Below are positions 23,241-32,223 of a stretch of 64,000 nucleotides of DNA, piece after piece. The DNA comes from an uncultured Oscillibacter sp. Lineage in GTDB: Bacteria; Bacillota; Clostridia; Oscillospirales; Oscillospiraceae. The first letter of the stretch is position 1; each line of letters starts with the position of its first letter. The position numbers and the translations under genes are program-made. Below the pieces are notes generated by a model, which saw only the letters and a program-made list of their open reading frames with translations, was not told where the DNA came from and ran no database searches. The DNA lies in assembly GCA_905200545.1 (NCBI GenBank), contig CAJKKQ010000009.1, positions 1 to 64,000 of the forward strand. The letters run 5' to 3'.

Positions 23241-24614
23241 ATGCAGCCAATGACGATCCGTGAGATCGAAGCCGCAGTAGGCGGCCGTTTGCTGACGCCG
23301 GGGGAGACGTTTCCCCCGGTGTCCGCGGTGGGCACCGACAGCCGTCAGGTGGAGCCGGGATCCCTGTTCGTCCCCTGGAAGGGGGAGAAGTACGACGGCC
23401 ACCGCTTTATCGACGCGGCCCTGGAGGCAGGGGCCGCCGGGTGTTTGTGCGCCCAAGTACCGGAGCAGCTGTTGCCCGGAAAGTTTTACATCCAGGTGCC
23501 GGACACCCGTCTGGCGTTGCGGGCCCTGGCAGCTTCCTGCCGGAACCGCTATCATATCCCGGTGATCCAGATCACCGGCTCCGTGGGTAAGACCACCACC
23601 AAGGAGATGATGGCCGCTGTTCTGGGGGCAAAGCTCCGGGTGCTCAAGACCCAGGGGAATTTCAACAACGACATCGGCACCCCGCTGACGCTGCTGAATC
23701 TGGGGCCCGAACATCAGGCCGCCGTGGTGGAGACGGGGATGAACCACTTCGGGGAGATCCGCTACTTGGGCCAGATGGTGCGGCCCACCATTGCCGTCAT
23801 CTCCAACATCGGCGACGCCCATGTGGAATTTCTGGGCAGCCGGGAGGGCATCCTCAAGGCCAAGTGCGAGATCTTTGAAAATCTCCAGGAGGGGGGGCTG
23901 GCGGTCCTCAACGGGGACGACGCTCTGCTCAACACCGTGGAGCTGCCCTTCCGCACCCTGCGGTGCGGCCAGTCTGAGCACTGCAATGTCCGCATCAGAG
24001 ATCTGGCGGACCACGGCGTGGAGGGCATCACCTGCGTTGTCACCACGGAGCGCCGGGCCTATCATCTGACCATTCCCGCCCCCGGCGAGCACATGGCCTA
24101 TTCTGCCTCCATGGCAGTGGCCGTAGGAGAGGAGCTGGGCCTTACGGAGGAGGAAATCGTCCGGGGCGTGGCTTCCTACCAGCCCTCCGGGTCCCGGATG
24201 CGGATCCTGCGGCTGCGGGAGGAGAGACTGCTGCTGGACGACTGCTACAACGCCAATCCCCAGTCCGTCACCGCAGCGCTGGAGATTTTGGCCAAGACCG
24301 AGAGCGACCAGAAGATCGCCGTACTGGGCGACATGGGCGAACTGGGCGAGCTGACGGAGCAGGCCCACTATAATGTGGGAGCCCTGGCCGCTATGCTGGG
24401 CGTGGATTTTGTGGCGGCCGTCGGCGAAAAAGCCGAGCTGATCGCCGAAGGGTGCATGGAAAGCGGCGGTACCGCCCTGCACTTCGACAGCCGGGAGAGC
24501 GCCCTGCGCACCCTCACTGCCCAGTTTACCCCCCATACCGCCATGCTGGTGAAGGCCTCTCACGCCATGCGCTTTGGGGAAATCGTGGAGGAGCTGCGCA
24601 AGACCTATGATTGA
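23241..24614 (+). CDS. murF: UDP-N-acetylmuramoyl-tripeptide--D-alanyl-D-alanine ligase
   Basis: Adds D-Ala-D-Ala to UDP-MurNAc-tripeptide, the last cytoplasmic step of the wall precursor, and directly uses the product of the preceding ddl. The 457-residue protein has the Mur N-terminal domain (TDSRQVEPGSLFVPW), the ATP P-loop GSVGKTTTK (113-121), TQGNFNNDIGTPLTLL and ETGMNHFGEI, and the C-terminal DDCYNANPQS, all MurF-specific. GGAGG lies about 5 nt before the ATG at 23241. The gap to ddl is 61 nt; the next gene overlaps its end by 8 nt. Confidence 0.96.
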   Translation: MQPMTIREIEAAVGGRLLTPGETFPPVSAVGTDSRQVEPGSLFVPWKGEKYDGHRFIDAALEAGAAGCLCAQVPEQLLPGKFYIQVPDTRLALRALAASCRNRYHIPVIQITGSVGKTTTKEMMAAVLGAKLRVLKTQGNFNNDIGTPLTLLNLGPEHQAAVVETGMNHFGEIRYLGQMVRPTIAVISNIGDAHVEFLGSREGILKAKCEIFENLQEGGLAVLNGDDALLNTVELPFRTLRCGQSEHCNVRIRDLADHGVEGITCVVTTERRAYHLTIPAPGEHMAYSASMAVAVGEELGLTEEEIVRGVASYQPSGSRMRILRLREERLLLDDCYNANPQSVTAALEILAKTESDQKIAVLGDMGELGELTEQAHYNVGALAAMLGVDFVAAVGEKAELIAEGCMESGGTALHFDSRESALRTLTAQFTPHTAMLVKASHAMRFGEIVEELRKTYD

Positions 24615-26508
24615 GATACAAGTGGAAAATCTGGTCAAATCCTTTGAGGTGGGGAACAATATCCTGGATGGCCTCTCCTTTCAGATCGACCAGGGGGAGC
24701 GGGTGGGCCTTTTGGGCAAAAACGGCGCCGGAAAGACGACCCTTTTCAAGATCCTCACCGGAGAACTGGACTATGACGAGGGGAAAGTCCATATCGGACA
24801 GGGACGGCGCATCGGGCTCATTTCCCAGATCCCCGTCTATCCCGCCGGCTATACGGTGGAGGATGTACTGCGCACCGCCTTTTCCCGGGTGCAGGCCCTG
24901 GCGGAGGAGATGGAATCCCTGGCCGCCAAAATGGCGGCAGGAGAGAACGACCCCGCCCTGCTGCGCCGCTACGGCTCCCTCAGTGAGCGCTTCGAGGTCT
25001 TCGGCGGCTACGATACTGACGTGGCCGTCAACAAGGTGGCAAACGGCCTCTCCATCTCCCAGGCCATGCGCGCCCAGCTTTTTGACAGTCTCTCCGGCGG
25101 AGAAAAGACCCGGGTGAACCTGGGCCGCCTCATTCTGGAGGACACGGACATCCTGCTGCTGGACGAGCCCACCAACCACCTGGACCTCCACGCCACGGAG
25201 TGGCTGGAGGAGTATATCCGCTCCTTCCGGGGCACGGTGGTGGCCATCTCCCATGACCGCTATTTCCTGGACCGGGTGGTGACCCGGGTCATTGAGATCC
25301 AGGACGGCAAGGCGGAGTTTTACAGCGGCAACTACAGCTTCTACGCCGTGGAGAAGGAGCGGCGTTATCAGGAGCGCATGAAGCAGTATCAGAAGGAGCA
25401 GGCCAAGATCGCCCAGCTGGAGAAATCCGCCGAGCAACTGCGATTGTGGGCCTTCCAGGGCATGGACAAGACCTATCGCCGGGCCATCTCCATGGAAAAG
25501 CGCATCGAGCGCATGCGCACTACCGCAAAGCCCACCAAGGCCAAGAAGATGGACGCCCGGTTCAATACCGCTGAGTTCCACGGCGACGAGGTGCTCTCAT
25601 TGCGGGGCGTGGCCAAGAGCTTTGGCGACAAGAAACTCTTTGACGGCATTACGTTGAAGGTGGAGGGGGGCGAGCGCATCGCCCTCATTGGAGACAACGG
25701 AACCGGAAAATCCACCCTTATCAAAATGATCATGGGGGAGCTGTACCCGGACGACGGACGCATCCGCACCGGCCCGCAGGTGAAGGCGGCGTATCTGCCC
25801 CAGATCATCCATTTTGACCACCCGGACTGGAATCTGGTGGAGAATATGATGGCGGCCAAGCGGGGCCTCTCCGCCCAGTCCGCCCGCAACCGTCTGGCGG
25901 CCTATGAGTTCCGGGGAGAGGATGTGATGAAGCCCGTCAGCGTCCTCTCCGGCGGAGAGCAGAGCCGCCTGCGGCTGTGCATGCTGATGGATGACGAGAT
26001 CAACTTCCTGATCCTGGACGAGCCTACCAACCATCTGGACATCGCCTCCCGGGAGTGGATTGAGGAGGCGGTGGAGGCCTACGACGGGACGCTGCTGTTC
26101 GTCAGCCACGACCGCTATTTCATCAACCGCTTTGCTACCCGTATCTGGGAGTTGGCGGATCAGACCATCACCGACTATCCCATGGGCTTTGCCCAGTACC
26201 GGCAGGTGAAGGCCCAGGAGGAAGCGGAAAAAGTGGAACCTCCCAAGCCCCAGAAGGAAAAGCCCGTTACCGAGCGTCCCCAGCGGGGCAACAAGGCCCA
26301 GCAGGCCGCCCGGCGGCAGCTGACCATTTGCGAGCGGGATATTGCAAAGGCTGAGGAGCACATTGCCGCCCTGGACGCAGAGATGGAGGCAGCTGCCTGT
26401 GACTATGAGAAGCTCAATGAACTGGTAAAAGAGAAAGAGGCGGCCCAGGCGGAGCTGGACGCCCTGTACGAAAGGTGGGAGCAGCTCAGTGAGGAGGCAG
26501 AGGGCTAA
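24607..26508 (+). CDS. ABC-F family ATPase
   Basis: A soluble 633-residue protein with two ABC domains and no membrane part. First Walker A GLLGKNGAGKTT (34-45), signature LSGGEKTRV and DEPTNHLDL; second Walker A GDNGTGKST, signature LSGGEQSRL and DEPTNHLDI. Between them lies the charged interdomain linker with KRIERMRTT; the C-terminus (about 545-633) is a basic/coiled-coil tail. ABC-F proteins act on the ribosome, in translation rescue or antibiotic protection. The C-terminal coiled coil and long linker resemble the Uup/EttA/YdiF group rather than a known resistance type. Its start overlaps murF by 8 nt. Confidence 0.92.
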   Translation: MIEIQVENLVKSFEVGNNILDGLSFQIDQGERVGLLGKNGAGKTTLFKILTGELDYDEGKVHIGQGRRIGLISQIPVYPAGYTVEDVLRTAFSRVQALAEEMESLAAKMAAGENDPALLRRYGSLSERFEVFGGYDTDVAVNKVANGLSISQAMRAQLFDSLSGGEKTRVNLGRLILEDTDILLLDEPTNHLDLHATEWLEEYIRSFRGTVVAISHDRYFLDRVVTRVIEIQDGKAEFYSGNYSFYAVEKERRYQERMKQYQKEQAKIAQLEKSAEQLRLWAFQGMDKTYRRAISMEKRIERMRTTAKPTKAKKMDARFNTAEFHGDEVLSLRGVAKSFGDKKLFDGITLKVEGGERIALIGDNGTGKSTLIKMIMGELYPDDGRIRTGPQVKAAYLPQIIHFDHPDWNLVENMMAAKRGLSAQSARNRLAAYEFRGEDVMKPVSVLSGGEQSRLRLCMLMDDEINFLILDEPTNHLDIASREWIEEAVEAYDGTLLFVSHDRYFINRFATRIWELADQTITDYPMGFAQYRQVKAQEEAEKVEPPKPQKEKPVTERPQRGNKAQQAARRQLTICERDIAKAEEHIAALDAEMEAAACDYEKLNELVKEKEAAQAELDALYERWEQLSEEAEG

Positions 26509-27310
26509 GCACGCCCCGGTGCCTGAGGTAGCATCCTATCGGGGCCGCAGACTGCCCGGCGCTATGACGGCTGCTGCGGCAGTGCTGGTTTTTGTGGGGC
26601 TGGTGCTGATCCTGGTCCGGCCTCTGGGTATGCGCTTTTCCGGCTTTTTGCTGCTGGGGCTGACGGCCTTGCTGGTGCTGGAGCAGTTGCTGAATCAGTG
26701 GGCCCGCGGGTCCCGAAGGGGCTGGTGGTGCCGCCTGGGGTTCCGGGCGGCAGTGGCCCTGGTTTTGATCCCCTTGATCCTGATTGAGGGCGTTGTCATT
26801 GCCGAGGGACATCAGGAGCCCTCCGGCCAGGAGCCGGATGCGGTGATCGTGCTGGGAGCCGGGGTCAACGGTACCCAGCCGTCCCTGTCCCTGCAGACCC
26901 GGCTGGACGCGGCGCTGGTGTACCTGGAAGCGTATCCGGAGATCCCGGTGGTGCTCACCGGCGGGCAGGGCTACGGAGAGGAGATCACCGAGGCCCAGTG
27001 CATGTACGATTATCTGACGGAGCGGGGGGTGGACGCCCGGCGGCTGATCCTGGAGGAGAATGCCACCAACACGGCGGAGAACTTCGACTTCTCCAGGGAG
27101 CTGCTGCGGCAGGCGGGCATCGATCCCGTGATGGATACCGTGGCTGTGGTGACCAACGACTTCCATATCGCCCGGGCCCGGCTCCTGGCGGCCAAGAAAG
27201 GCTACGGCTTTACTGTGGGCGTTCCGGCGGAGCTGCCCTGGCTCCATCTGGAGGTCAACTACTATCTGCGGGAGGCCTTTGCCGTGGTGAAGAGCGCGCT
27301 GTTTGACTGA
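26489..27310 (+). CDS. YdcF-like (DUF218, SanA/ElyC) membrane protein
   Basis: A protein of up to 273 residues with two or three N-terminal hydrophobic helices (about 25-47, 50-67 and 83-103) and a DUF218 domain (about 115-255) with DAVIVLGAGVNG, VVLTGGQG, NTAENFDFS and VVTNDFHIARA. The family is linked to envelope polymer metabolism and vancomycin tolerance (SanA/ElyC), but the reaction is unknown. The GTG at 26489 overlaps the ABC-F gene by 20 nt and has GGAG 7 nt upstream; an ATG at 26564 is an alternative start. It sits naturally beside murF and ddl. Confidence 0.82.
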   Translation: MRRQRAKHAPVPEVASYRGRRLPGAMTAAAAVLVFVGLVLILVRPLGMRFSGFLLLGLTALLVLEQLLNQWARGSRRGWWCRLGFRAAVALVLIPLILIEGVVIAEGHQEPSGQEPDAVIVLGAGVNGTQPSLSLQTRLDAALVYLEAYPEIPVVLTGGQGYGEEITEAQCMYDYLTERGVDARRLILEENATNTAENFDFSRELLRQAGIDPVMDTVAVVTNDFHIARARLLAAKKGYGFTVGVPAELPWLHLEVNYYLREAFAVVKSALFD

Positions 27311-27363
27311 GAAGATCCTGCGCCTGAGGGCAGGCGCTGAGAAAACCGGAAACGGAGGAATCC

Positions 27364-27852
27364 ATGAAGGACGTATTATGTATCTATTACTCCCGGACGG
27401 GAAATACCAAGAAGGCCATGGAGGAGATCGCCCAGGACCTGGACGCCGAGTTGGCGGAACTCCATGACGATGTGGACCGCAGCGGTTTGGGGGGCTGGCT
27501 CCGGAGCGGCCTGGACGCTATGCGCCGTACTACCCGGCCGGTGACGGTGGAGACCCAGCGGCCTCTGAAGGACTACCGGCTGGTGATTTTGGGTACCCCG
27601 GTGTGGGCCGGGCGGTGCAGCTCCGTCATGCGGGGCTTCCTCAAGTCCCGGGGACAGGAGCTGAAAAACGTTGCTTATGTGGTCACCCGCAGCAGCAACG
27701 GCCGGTTTGAGGAGGTCTATGACCAGATGGATCTGTATGTGCCCGGCGGGCGGCGTTTTGCCGTCTCCCTGCGCAGCGGCGCTGTGGGCTACGAGTTCTG
27801 GCAGGAGGATTTCCTGCGGCAGGCCCGGGAGTTTTTGACTGCCGAAAAATAG
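27364..27852 (+). CDS. Flavodoxin-family protein
   Basis: A 162-residue flavodoxin-like protein. The FMN phosphate loop YYSRTGNTKKA (9-19) is clear, and LGTPVWAGRCSSVMRGFL (about 76-93) matches the flavin-stacking region. It probably carries electrons or reduces quinones; a partner is not evident here. A short GCGCCTG/CAGGCGC hairpin without T-run lies upstream at 27320-27337. It is part of the co-directional run to prfA. Confidence 0.85.
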   Translation: MKDVLCIYYSRTGNTKKAMEEIAQDLDAELAELHDDVDRSGLGGWLRSGLDAMRRTTRPVTVETQRPLKDYRLVILGTPVWAGRCSSVMRGFLKSRGQELKNVAYVVTRSSNGRFEEVYDQMDLYVPGGRRFAVSLRSGAVGYEFWQEDFLRQAREFLTAEK

Positions 27853-27893
27853 GGCGGGCCATCCTTTCATCTTGATTCGGAAAGGAGAAGCCC

Positions 27894-28955
27894 ATGGAGG
27901 AAAAACTCAAGGAGATCGTGCTGCGCTTTGACGATCTGCAGGCCCAGCTGGGAGACCCCGCGGTCTATTCCGACGCGGAGCGGCTGCGGAAGGTGAATCG
28001 GGAGCTCAAAGAACTCACTCCTGTGGCGGAAGCATCTTCGGCCTATTTCCAGGCCCGGAAAGAGGCATCCGAGGCGGAAGCCCTGCTCTCCGACCCGGAT
28101 TTCCGGGAGCTTGCCCGGGAAGAGCTGGAGCGGGCCAACCGGGAACTCCGCCGCCTGGAGGAGGAGCTGCGGGTGCTGCTGACGCCCCGGGATCCCCACG
28201 ATGGCCGCAGCGTGGTGATGGAACTGCGCAGCGGCGTGGGCGGCGAGGAGGGCGCCCTCTTCGCGGCGGCCTTGCTGCGGATGTACAGCATGTATGCCCA
28301 GCGCCGGGGCTGGCACACCGACATCGTCAGCCTCAATGAGACGGAGCTGGGCGGCGTGAAGGAGTGCAGCGTCCTCATTGAGGGGGACGACGCCTACTCC
28401 CGGCTGAAGTTCGAGTCCGGTGTCCACCGGGTGCAGCGGGTGCCGGAGACGGAGTCCGGCGGCCGCATCCACACCAGCGCCGCCACCGTGGCGGTGCTGC
28501 CGGAGGCGGAGGACGTGGAGCTGGAGATCGATCCCAAGGATCTGCAGATCGACACGTACCGCTCCTCCGGCGCAGGCGGCCAGCACGTCAACAAGACGGA
28601 GTCCGCCATCCGCATCACCCACCTGCCTACGGGCACGGTGGTGGAGTGCCAGGATGAGCGCAGCCAGTATAAAAACAAGGATAAGGCCATGAAGGTGCTG
28701 CGGGCACGCCTCTATGAAGCAGAGCGTGCCCGGCAGGCGGCTGCCGAGGCGGCGGAGCGCAAGAGCCAGGTGGGCAGCGGAGACCGCAGCGAGCGCATCC
28801 GCACCTATAATTTTCCCCAGGGACGGGTGACAGACCACCGCATCGGATTGACGCTTTACAAGTTGGATGATATTATGGACGGCGACCTGGATGAGCTCAT
28901 CAACGCACTGACCACCGCCCACACGGCCCAAAAGCTGGGCGAGGGACAGGCGTGA
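27894..28955 (+). CDS. prfA: Peptide chain release factor 1
   Basis: Terminates translation at UAA and UAG. The 353-residue protein has the GGQ motif in [15 protein letters not shown] (about 224-238), the RF1-type recognition region with [23 protein letters not shown], and the [10 protein letters not shown] motif. Length is normal. AAAGGAG precedes the ATG by about 8 nt. In many bacteria prmC, which methylates the GGQ, follows; here a Sua5-CoaE fusion follows instead. Confidence 0.97.
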   Translation: MEEKLKEIVLRFDDLQAQLGDPAVYSDAERLRKVNRELKELTPVAEASSAYFQARKEASEAEALLSDPDFRELAREELERANRELRRLEEELRVLLTPRDPHDGRSVVMELRSGVGGEEGALFAAALLRMYSMYAQRRGWHTDIVSLNETELGGVKECSVLIEGDDAYSRLKFESGVHRVQRVPETESGGRIHTSAATVAVLPEAEDVELEIDPKDLQIDTYRSSGAGGQHVNKTESAIRITHLPTGTVVECQDERSQYKNKDKAMKVLRARLYEAERARQAAAEAAERKSQVGSGDRSERIRTYNFPQGRVTDHRIGLTLYKLDDIMDGDLDELINALTTAHTAQKLGEGQA

Positions 28956-29016
28956 GCGCCAAATGAAAACGCAAGGTACGGGCACTGCCCGGCCAAGAGA
29001 GATAGAGGCGAAGCAA

Positions 29017-30687
29017 ATGCAGACATTATATTTTGATTTGCGGGATACCAAGGGTCAGCAGAAGGAGATCGAGGACAAAATCTCCGCTGCGGCAAAGCTT
29101 CTGCGGGAGGGCGGCCTGGTGGCTGTTCCCACGGAGACCGTGTACGGCTTGGGAGCCAACGGCCTGGACGGCGAGGCGGTGAAGAAGATCTTCGCCGCCA
29201 AGGGGCGCCCCCAGGACAATCCCCTCATTATCCACGTGACGGGCCCCCAGTGGCTGCCCCGGTACTGTGCGGAGGTGCCGCCCCTGGCCTATGTGCTGGC
29301 CCGGAAGTTCTGGCCGGGCCCCCTGACCATGATCCTCAAGCGCCGGGAGATCGTTCCCGATGAGACCACTGCCGGGCTGGATACCGTGGGCGTCCGCTGC
29401 CCCAACCATCCCGTGACCCTGGCTATCATCCGGGAGGCGGGCGTGCCTATTGCGGCCCCCAGTGCCAATACCTCCGGCCGGCCCAGCTGCACCACGGCTC
29501 AGGACGTGCTGGAGGACATGGACGGCAAGATCGACGGCATCGTGGACGGCGGCCCCTGTACCGTGGGCGTGGAGTCCACCATCCTGGACCTCACCTGCGA
29601 TCCGCCCCGGCTGCTGCGTCCCGGCGGACTGCCTCTGGAGGATCTGGAGCGGCTCATCGGCCACATTGACGTGGACAAGGCGGTGACCCGGGCCCTGGGA
29701 GAGGGGGAAAAACCCAAGGCCCCCGGCATGAAGTACCGTCACTATGCTCCCAAGGCCCCGGTGACGGTGGTGACCGGCGCGCCGGAGAAGTCTGCCCGGG
29801 AGATCCAGCGCCGGGCCTCCCCCCAGGCGGGCATCATCTGTTTTGACGAATACGCCCACCTCTTTGCAGGCCACGAGGTTCACACCCTGGGCCCCAGCAA
29901 CGATAAGCTCACTCAGGCCCAGCGGGTGTTCGACGCCCTGCGGACCTTTGACAACAGCTCCGTGCCGGAGATCTTTGCCCAGTGCCCGGATAACCGCGGG
30001 CTGGGCCTGGCCATCGGCAATCGGTTGAAAAAGGCCGCCGGCTTCCATGTGGTGGAGGCCGACAGTGAGCGGGTGGTCCTGGGCATCACCGGCGGCACCG
30101 GCGCCGGCAAGACCAGCGCTCTGCGGGCCATCGAATCCCTGGGAGGTACTGTCATTGACTGCGACGCCCTCTACCACGAGATGCTCCAGACCAGCCACAC
30201 CCTCCGGCAGGAGATCCACGCCGCCTTCCCCGGAGCCTTCGGCAGCGACGGAAAGCTGGATCGCAAAAAGCTGGGCCAGGAGGTCTTTACCAGCAAGGAG
30301 CGGCTGGACCGCCTCAATGACATCGTGTTCCGCAATCTGGTGCCGGAGCTGGAAAAACGGCTGAACTCCGGGGAGAATACCCTCTGGGCGGTAGATGCCA
30401 TCAATTTGCTGGAGGGAGGTCTGGACGCCATGTGCGACCGCACGGTGGCCATTACCTCTCCCCTGGAGCTGCGGGTGCGGCGGATCATGGCCCGGGACAA
30501 CATCACCGAGCAGTATGCCCGGCTGCGGATCTCCGCCCAGAAGCCCGACGAATATTACCGGAGTAAGTGCGACGTGGAGCTCAACAACGGCGCCGATTCC
30601 GCCGAGGCGTTCCAGGCGGAGGCCCGGGACTTCTTTGAGCATTTGATTGACAATGTCAAGGAGGAAAAGTCACATGGAATCCAATGA
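29017..30687 (+). CDS. Fusion of threonylcarbamoyl-AMP synthase (Sua5/TsaC) and dephospho-CoA kinase (CoaE)
   Basis: One 556-residue chain carries two unrelated enzymes. Residues about 15-215 are the YrdC domain (GGLVAVPTETVYGLGANG, KGRPQDNPLIIHV, PSANTSGRPS), which makes threonylcarbamoyl-AMP for tRNA t6A; 230-345 are the Sua5 C-terminal domain, introduced by the linker PGMKYRHYAPKAPV. Residues about 353-556 are CoaE, with P-loop GITGGTGAGKTSALR (356-370), VIDCDALYHE and the C-terminal NNG strand, which phosphorylates dephospho-CoA. No stop or frameshift interrupts the join. The ATG at 29017 has GAGG 8 nt upstream; an earlier in-frame ATG at 28963 lacks one. It overlaps the next gene by 14 nt. 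Confidence 0.92.
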   Translation: MQTLYFDLRDTKGQQKEIEDKISAAAKLLREGGLVAVPTETVYGLGANGLDGEAVKKIFAAKGRPQDNPLIIHVTGPQWLPRYCAEVPPLAYVLARKFWPGPLTMILKRREIVPDETTAGLDTVGVRCPNHPVTLAIIREAGVPIAAPSANTSGRPSCTTAQDVLEDMDGKIDGIVDGGPCTVGVESTILDLTCDPPRLLRPGGLPLEDLERLIGHIDVDKAVTRALGEGEKPKAPGMKYRHYAPKAPVTVVTGAPEKSAREIQRRASPQAGIICFDEYAHLFAGHEVHTLGPSNDKLTQAQRVFDALRTFDNSSVPEIFAQCPDNRGLGLAIGNRLKKAAGFHVVEADSERVVLGITGGTGAGKTSALRAIESLGGTVIDCDALYHEMLQTSHTLRQEIHAAFPGAFGSDGKLDRKKLGQEVFTSKERLDRLNDIVFRNLVPELEKRLNSGENTLWAVDAINLLEGGLDAMCDRTVAITSPLELRVRRIMARDNITEQYARLRISAQKPDEYYRSKCDVELNNGADSAEAFQAEARDFFEHLIDNVKEEKSHGIQ

Positions 30688-32077
30688 GTACAAGGAGCTG
30701 AAAAAGAAACTCCTCTCCGGCCGCAAAAACGGCTATGACCGCGTGGGCGGAGATTATCAGGCCCGGATGGAGGCATACTGCGCCGGGTATATGGCCTATC
30801 TGGATGCCGGCAAGACGGAGCGGCTGTGTGCCGCGGAGACCGTGCGCCTGGCAGAGGAGAAGGGCTACCGCCCCTATGTCCGGGGCATGGAACTCAAGCC
30901 CGGAGACAAGGTCTATCTCAACAACCGGGGCAAGTCCGTGCTGTTGGCCCATATCGGGGAGCAGTCCCTGGCGGAGGGCGTTCAGATCGCTGCCGCCCAC
31001 ATCGACTCTCCCCGCCTGGACCTCAAGCCCACCCCCCTCTATGAGGACGGGGAGCTGGCCTATTTCAAGACCCACTATTACGGCGGTTTGCGCAAGTACC
31101 AGTGGGTCACGATCCCTCTGGAACTCCACGGTGTGGTGGCACTGAAGAATCACAGCAAGGTGTCCGTTTCCATCGGCACCGAGCCCGGAGATCCCCGGCT
31201 GGTGATCACGGATCTGCTGCCCCATCTGGGTGCCGAGCAGAGCAAGAAGCCCCTGGGCGAGGCCGTTGCCGGCGAGACGCTGAACCTGCTGCTGGGCAGC
31301 CGCCCCATCGGCGGGGAGGAGGAGTCCGGCCGGGTGAAGCTGGCGGTGATGCAGCTGCTTAACGAGAAGTACGGCATCACCGAGGACGATTTTGCCTCCG
31401 CGGAGCTGGAGGCCGTCCCGGCGGGGAAAGCCTGCCACATCGGACTGGACCGCTCCATGATCGGCGCCTACGGACACGACGACCGGGTGTGCGCTTACGC
31501 CGCCCTGAAGGCGCTGCTGGATCTGGACAAGACCCCCGGCAAGACCGCTGTTTGTGTCCTGGCGGACAAGGAGGAGATCGGCTCCGACGGCGTCACGGGC
31601 ATGCAGTCCGCCGCCTTCGATACCTTCCTGGAGGATCTGTGCGAGAGCCAGGGCGTGCCCGTCCGGGTGTGCTTTGAGCGCTCCTTCTGCCTCAGCGCCG
31701 ACGTCACCGCCGCCTTCGACCCCAACTACTCCGATGTCTATGAAAAGCGCAACGCCGCCTATCTCAACTACGGCGTGGGCCTTTGCAAGTATACCGGGGC
31801 CCGGGGCAAGTCCGGCGCCTCCGACGCCGATGCTGAGACGGTGGCCTATATCCGCCGGATCTTCGATGACGCGGACGTCATCTGGCAGATCGCGGAGCTG
31901 GGCAAGGTGGACGCCGGCGGCGGCGGCACCGTGGCCGTGTATATGGCCAACCGCAACATCACCACATTGGACGCAGGCGTGCCGGTTTTGAGCATGCACG
32001 CCCCCTTTGAGGTGGTCTCCAAGCTGGATTGCTACGAGAGCTACCGGGGTATGAAAGCCGTCTACGAGGCTATGTGA
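30674..32077 (+). CDS. M18-family aminopeptidase
   Basis: A zinc aminopeptidase of 467 residues that removes N-terminal, often acidic, residues from peptides in the cytoplasm. Metal ligands and catalytic residues: AAHIDSPRLDLKP (His and Asp), GHDDRVC (bridging Asp), DKEEIGSDG (catalytic Glu pair), SADVTAAFDPNY (Asp) and the C-terminal SMHAPFE His. AAGGAGG lies 9 nt before the ATG. It overlaps the fusion gene by 14 nt and ends the run at a terminator. Confidence 0.94.
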   Translation: MESNEYKELKKKLLSGRKNGYDRVGGDYQARMEAYCAGYMAYLDAGKTERLCAAETVRLAEEKGYRPYVRGMELKPGDKVYLNNRGKSVLLAHIGEQSLAEGVQIAAAHIDSPRLDLKPTPLYEDGELAYFKTHYYGGLRKYQWVTIPLELHGVVALKNHSKVSVSIGTEPGDPRLVITDLLPHLGAEQSKKPLGEAVAGETLNLLLGSRPIGGEEESGRVKLAVMQLLNEKYGITEDDFASAELEAVPAGKACHIGLDRSMIGAYGHDDRVCAYAALKALLDLDKTPGKTAVCVLADKEEIGSDGVTGMQSAAFDTFLEDLCESQGVPVRVCFERSFCLSADVTAAFDPNYSDVYEKRNAAYLNYGVGLCKYTGARGKSGASDADAETVAYIRRIFDDADVIWQIAELGKVDAGGGGTVAVYMANRNITTLDAGVPVLSMHAPFEVVSKLDCYESYRGMKAVYEAM

Positions 32078-32087
32078 CCCATGCAAG

Positions 32088-32119
32088 ACCCGCTGTGGGA
32101 GATTCCCACGGCGGGTTTT
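32088..32119 (+). terminator. Rho-independent terminator ending the ddl-to-aminopeptidase run
   Basis: A 13-bp stem with one T-G pair (32088-32100 with 32104-32116), a 3-nt loop and a short TTTT. Confidence 0.85.
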
Positions 32120-32159
32120 GCCGTTCTGTCAGGAACGGATTAGAAATGGGAGACTTGCC

Positions 32160-32211
32160 TTGACAGAATATACCCGTGGGGGTATCATGTACATATACCC
32201 CTATGGGTATA
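32160..32211 (+). promoter_or_regulatory. Metal-ATPase promoter with two CsoR-like palindromes
   Basis: TTGACA (32160-32165), 17 nt, TATCAT (32183-32188). Two copies of ATACCC-N4-GGGTAT are present: 32170-32185 within the spacer and -10, and 32195-32210 just after it, 25 nt apart. This is the operator form of the CsoR/RcnR family of copper or other thiol/metal sensors. No csoR gene is in the window. Confidence 0.8.
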
Positions 32212-32223
32212 AAGGAGGGTGAC

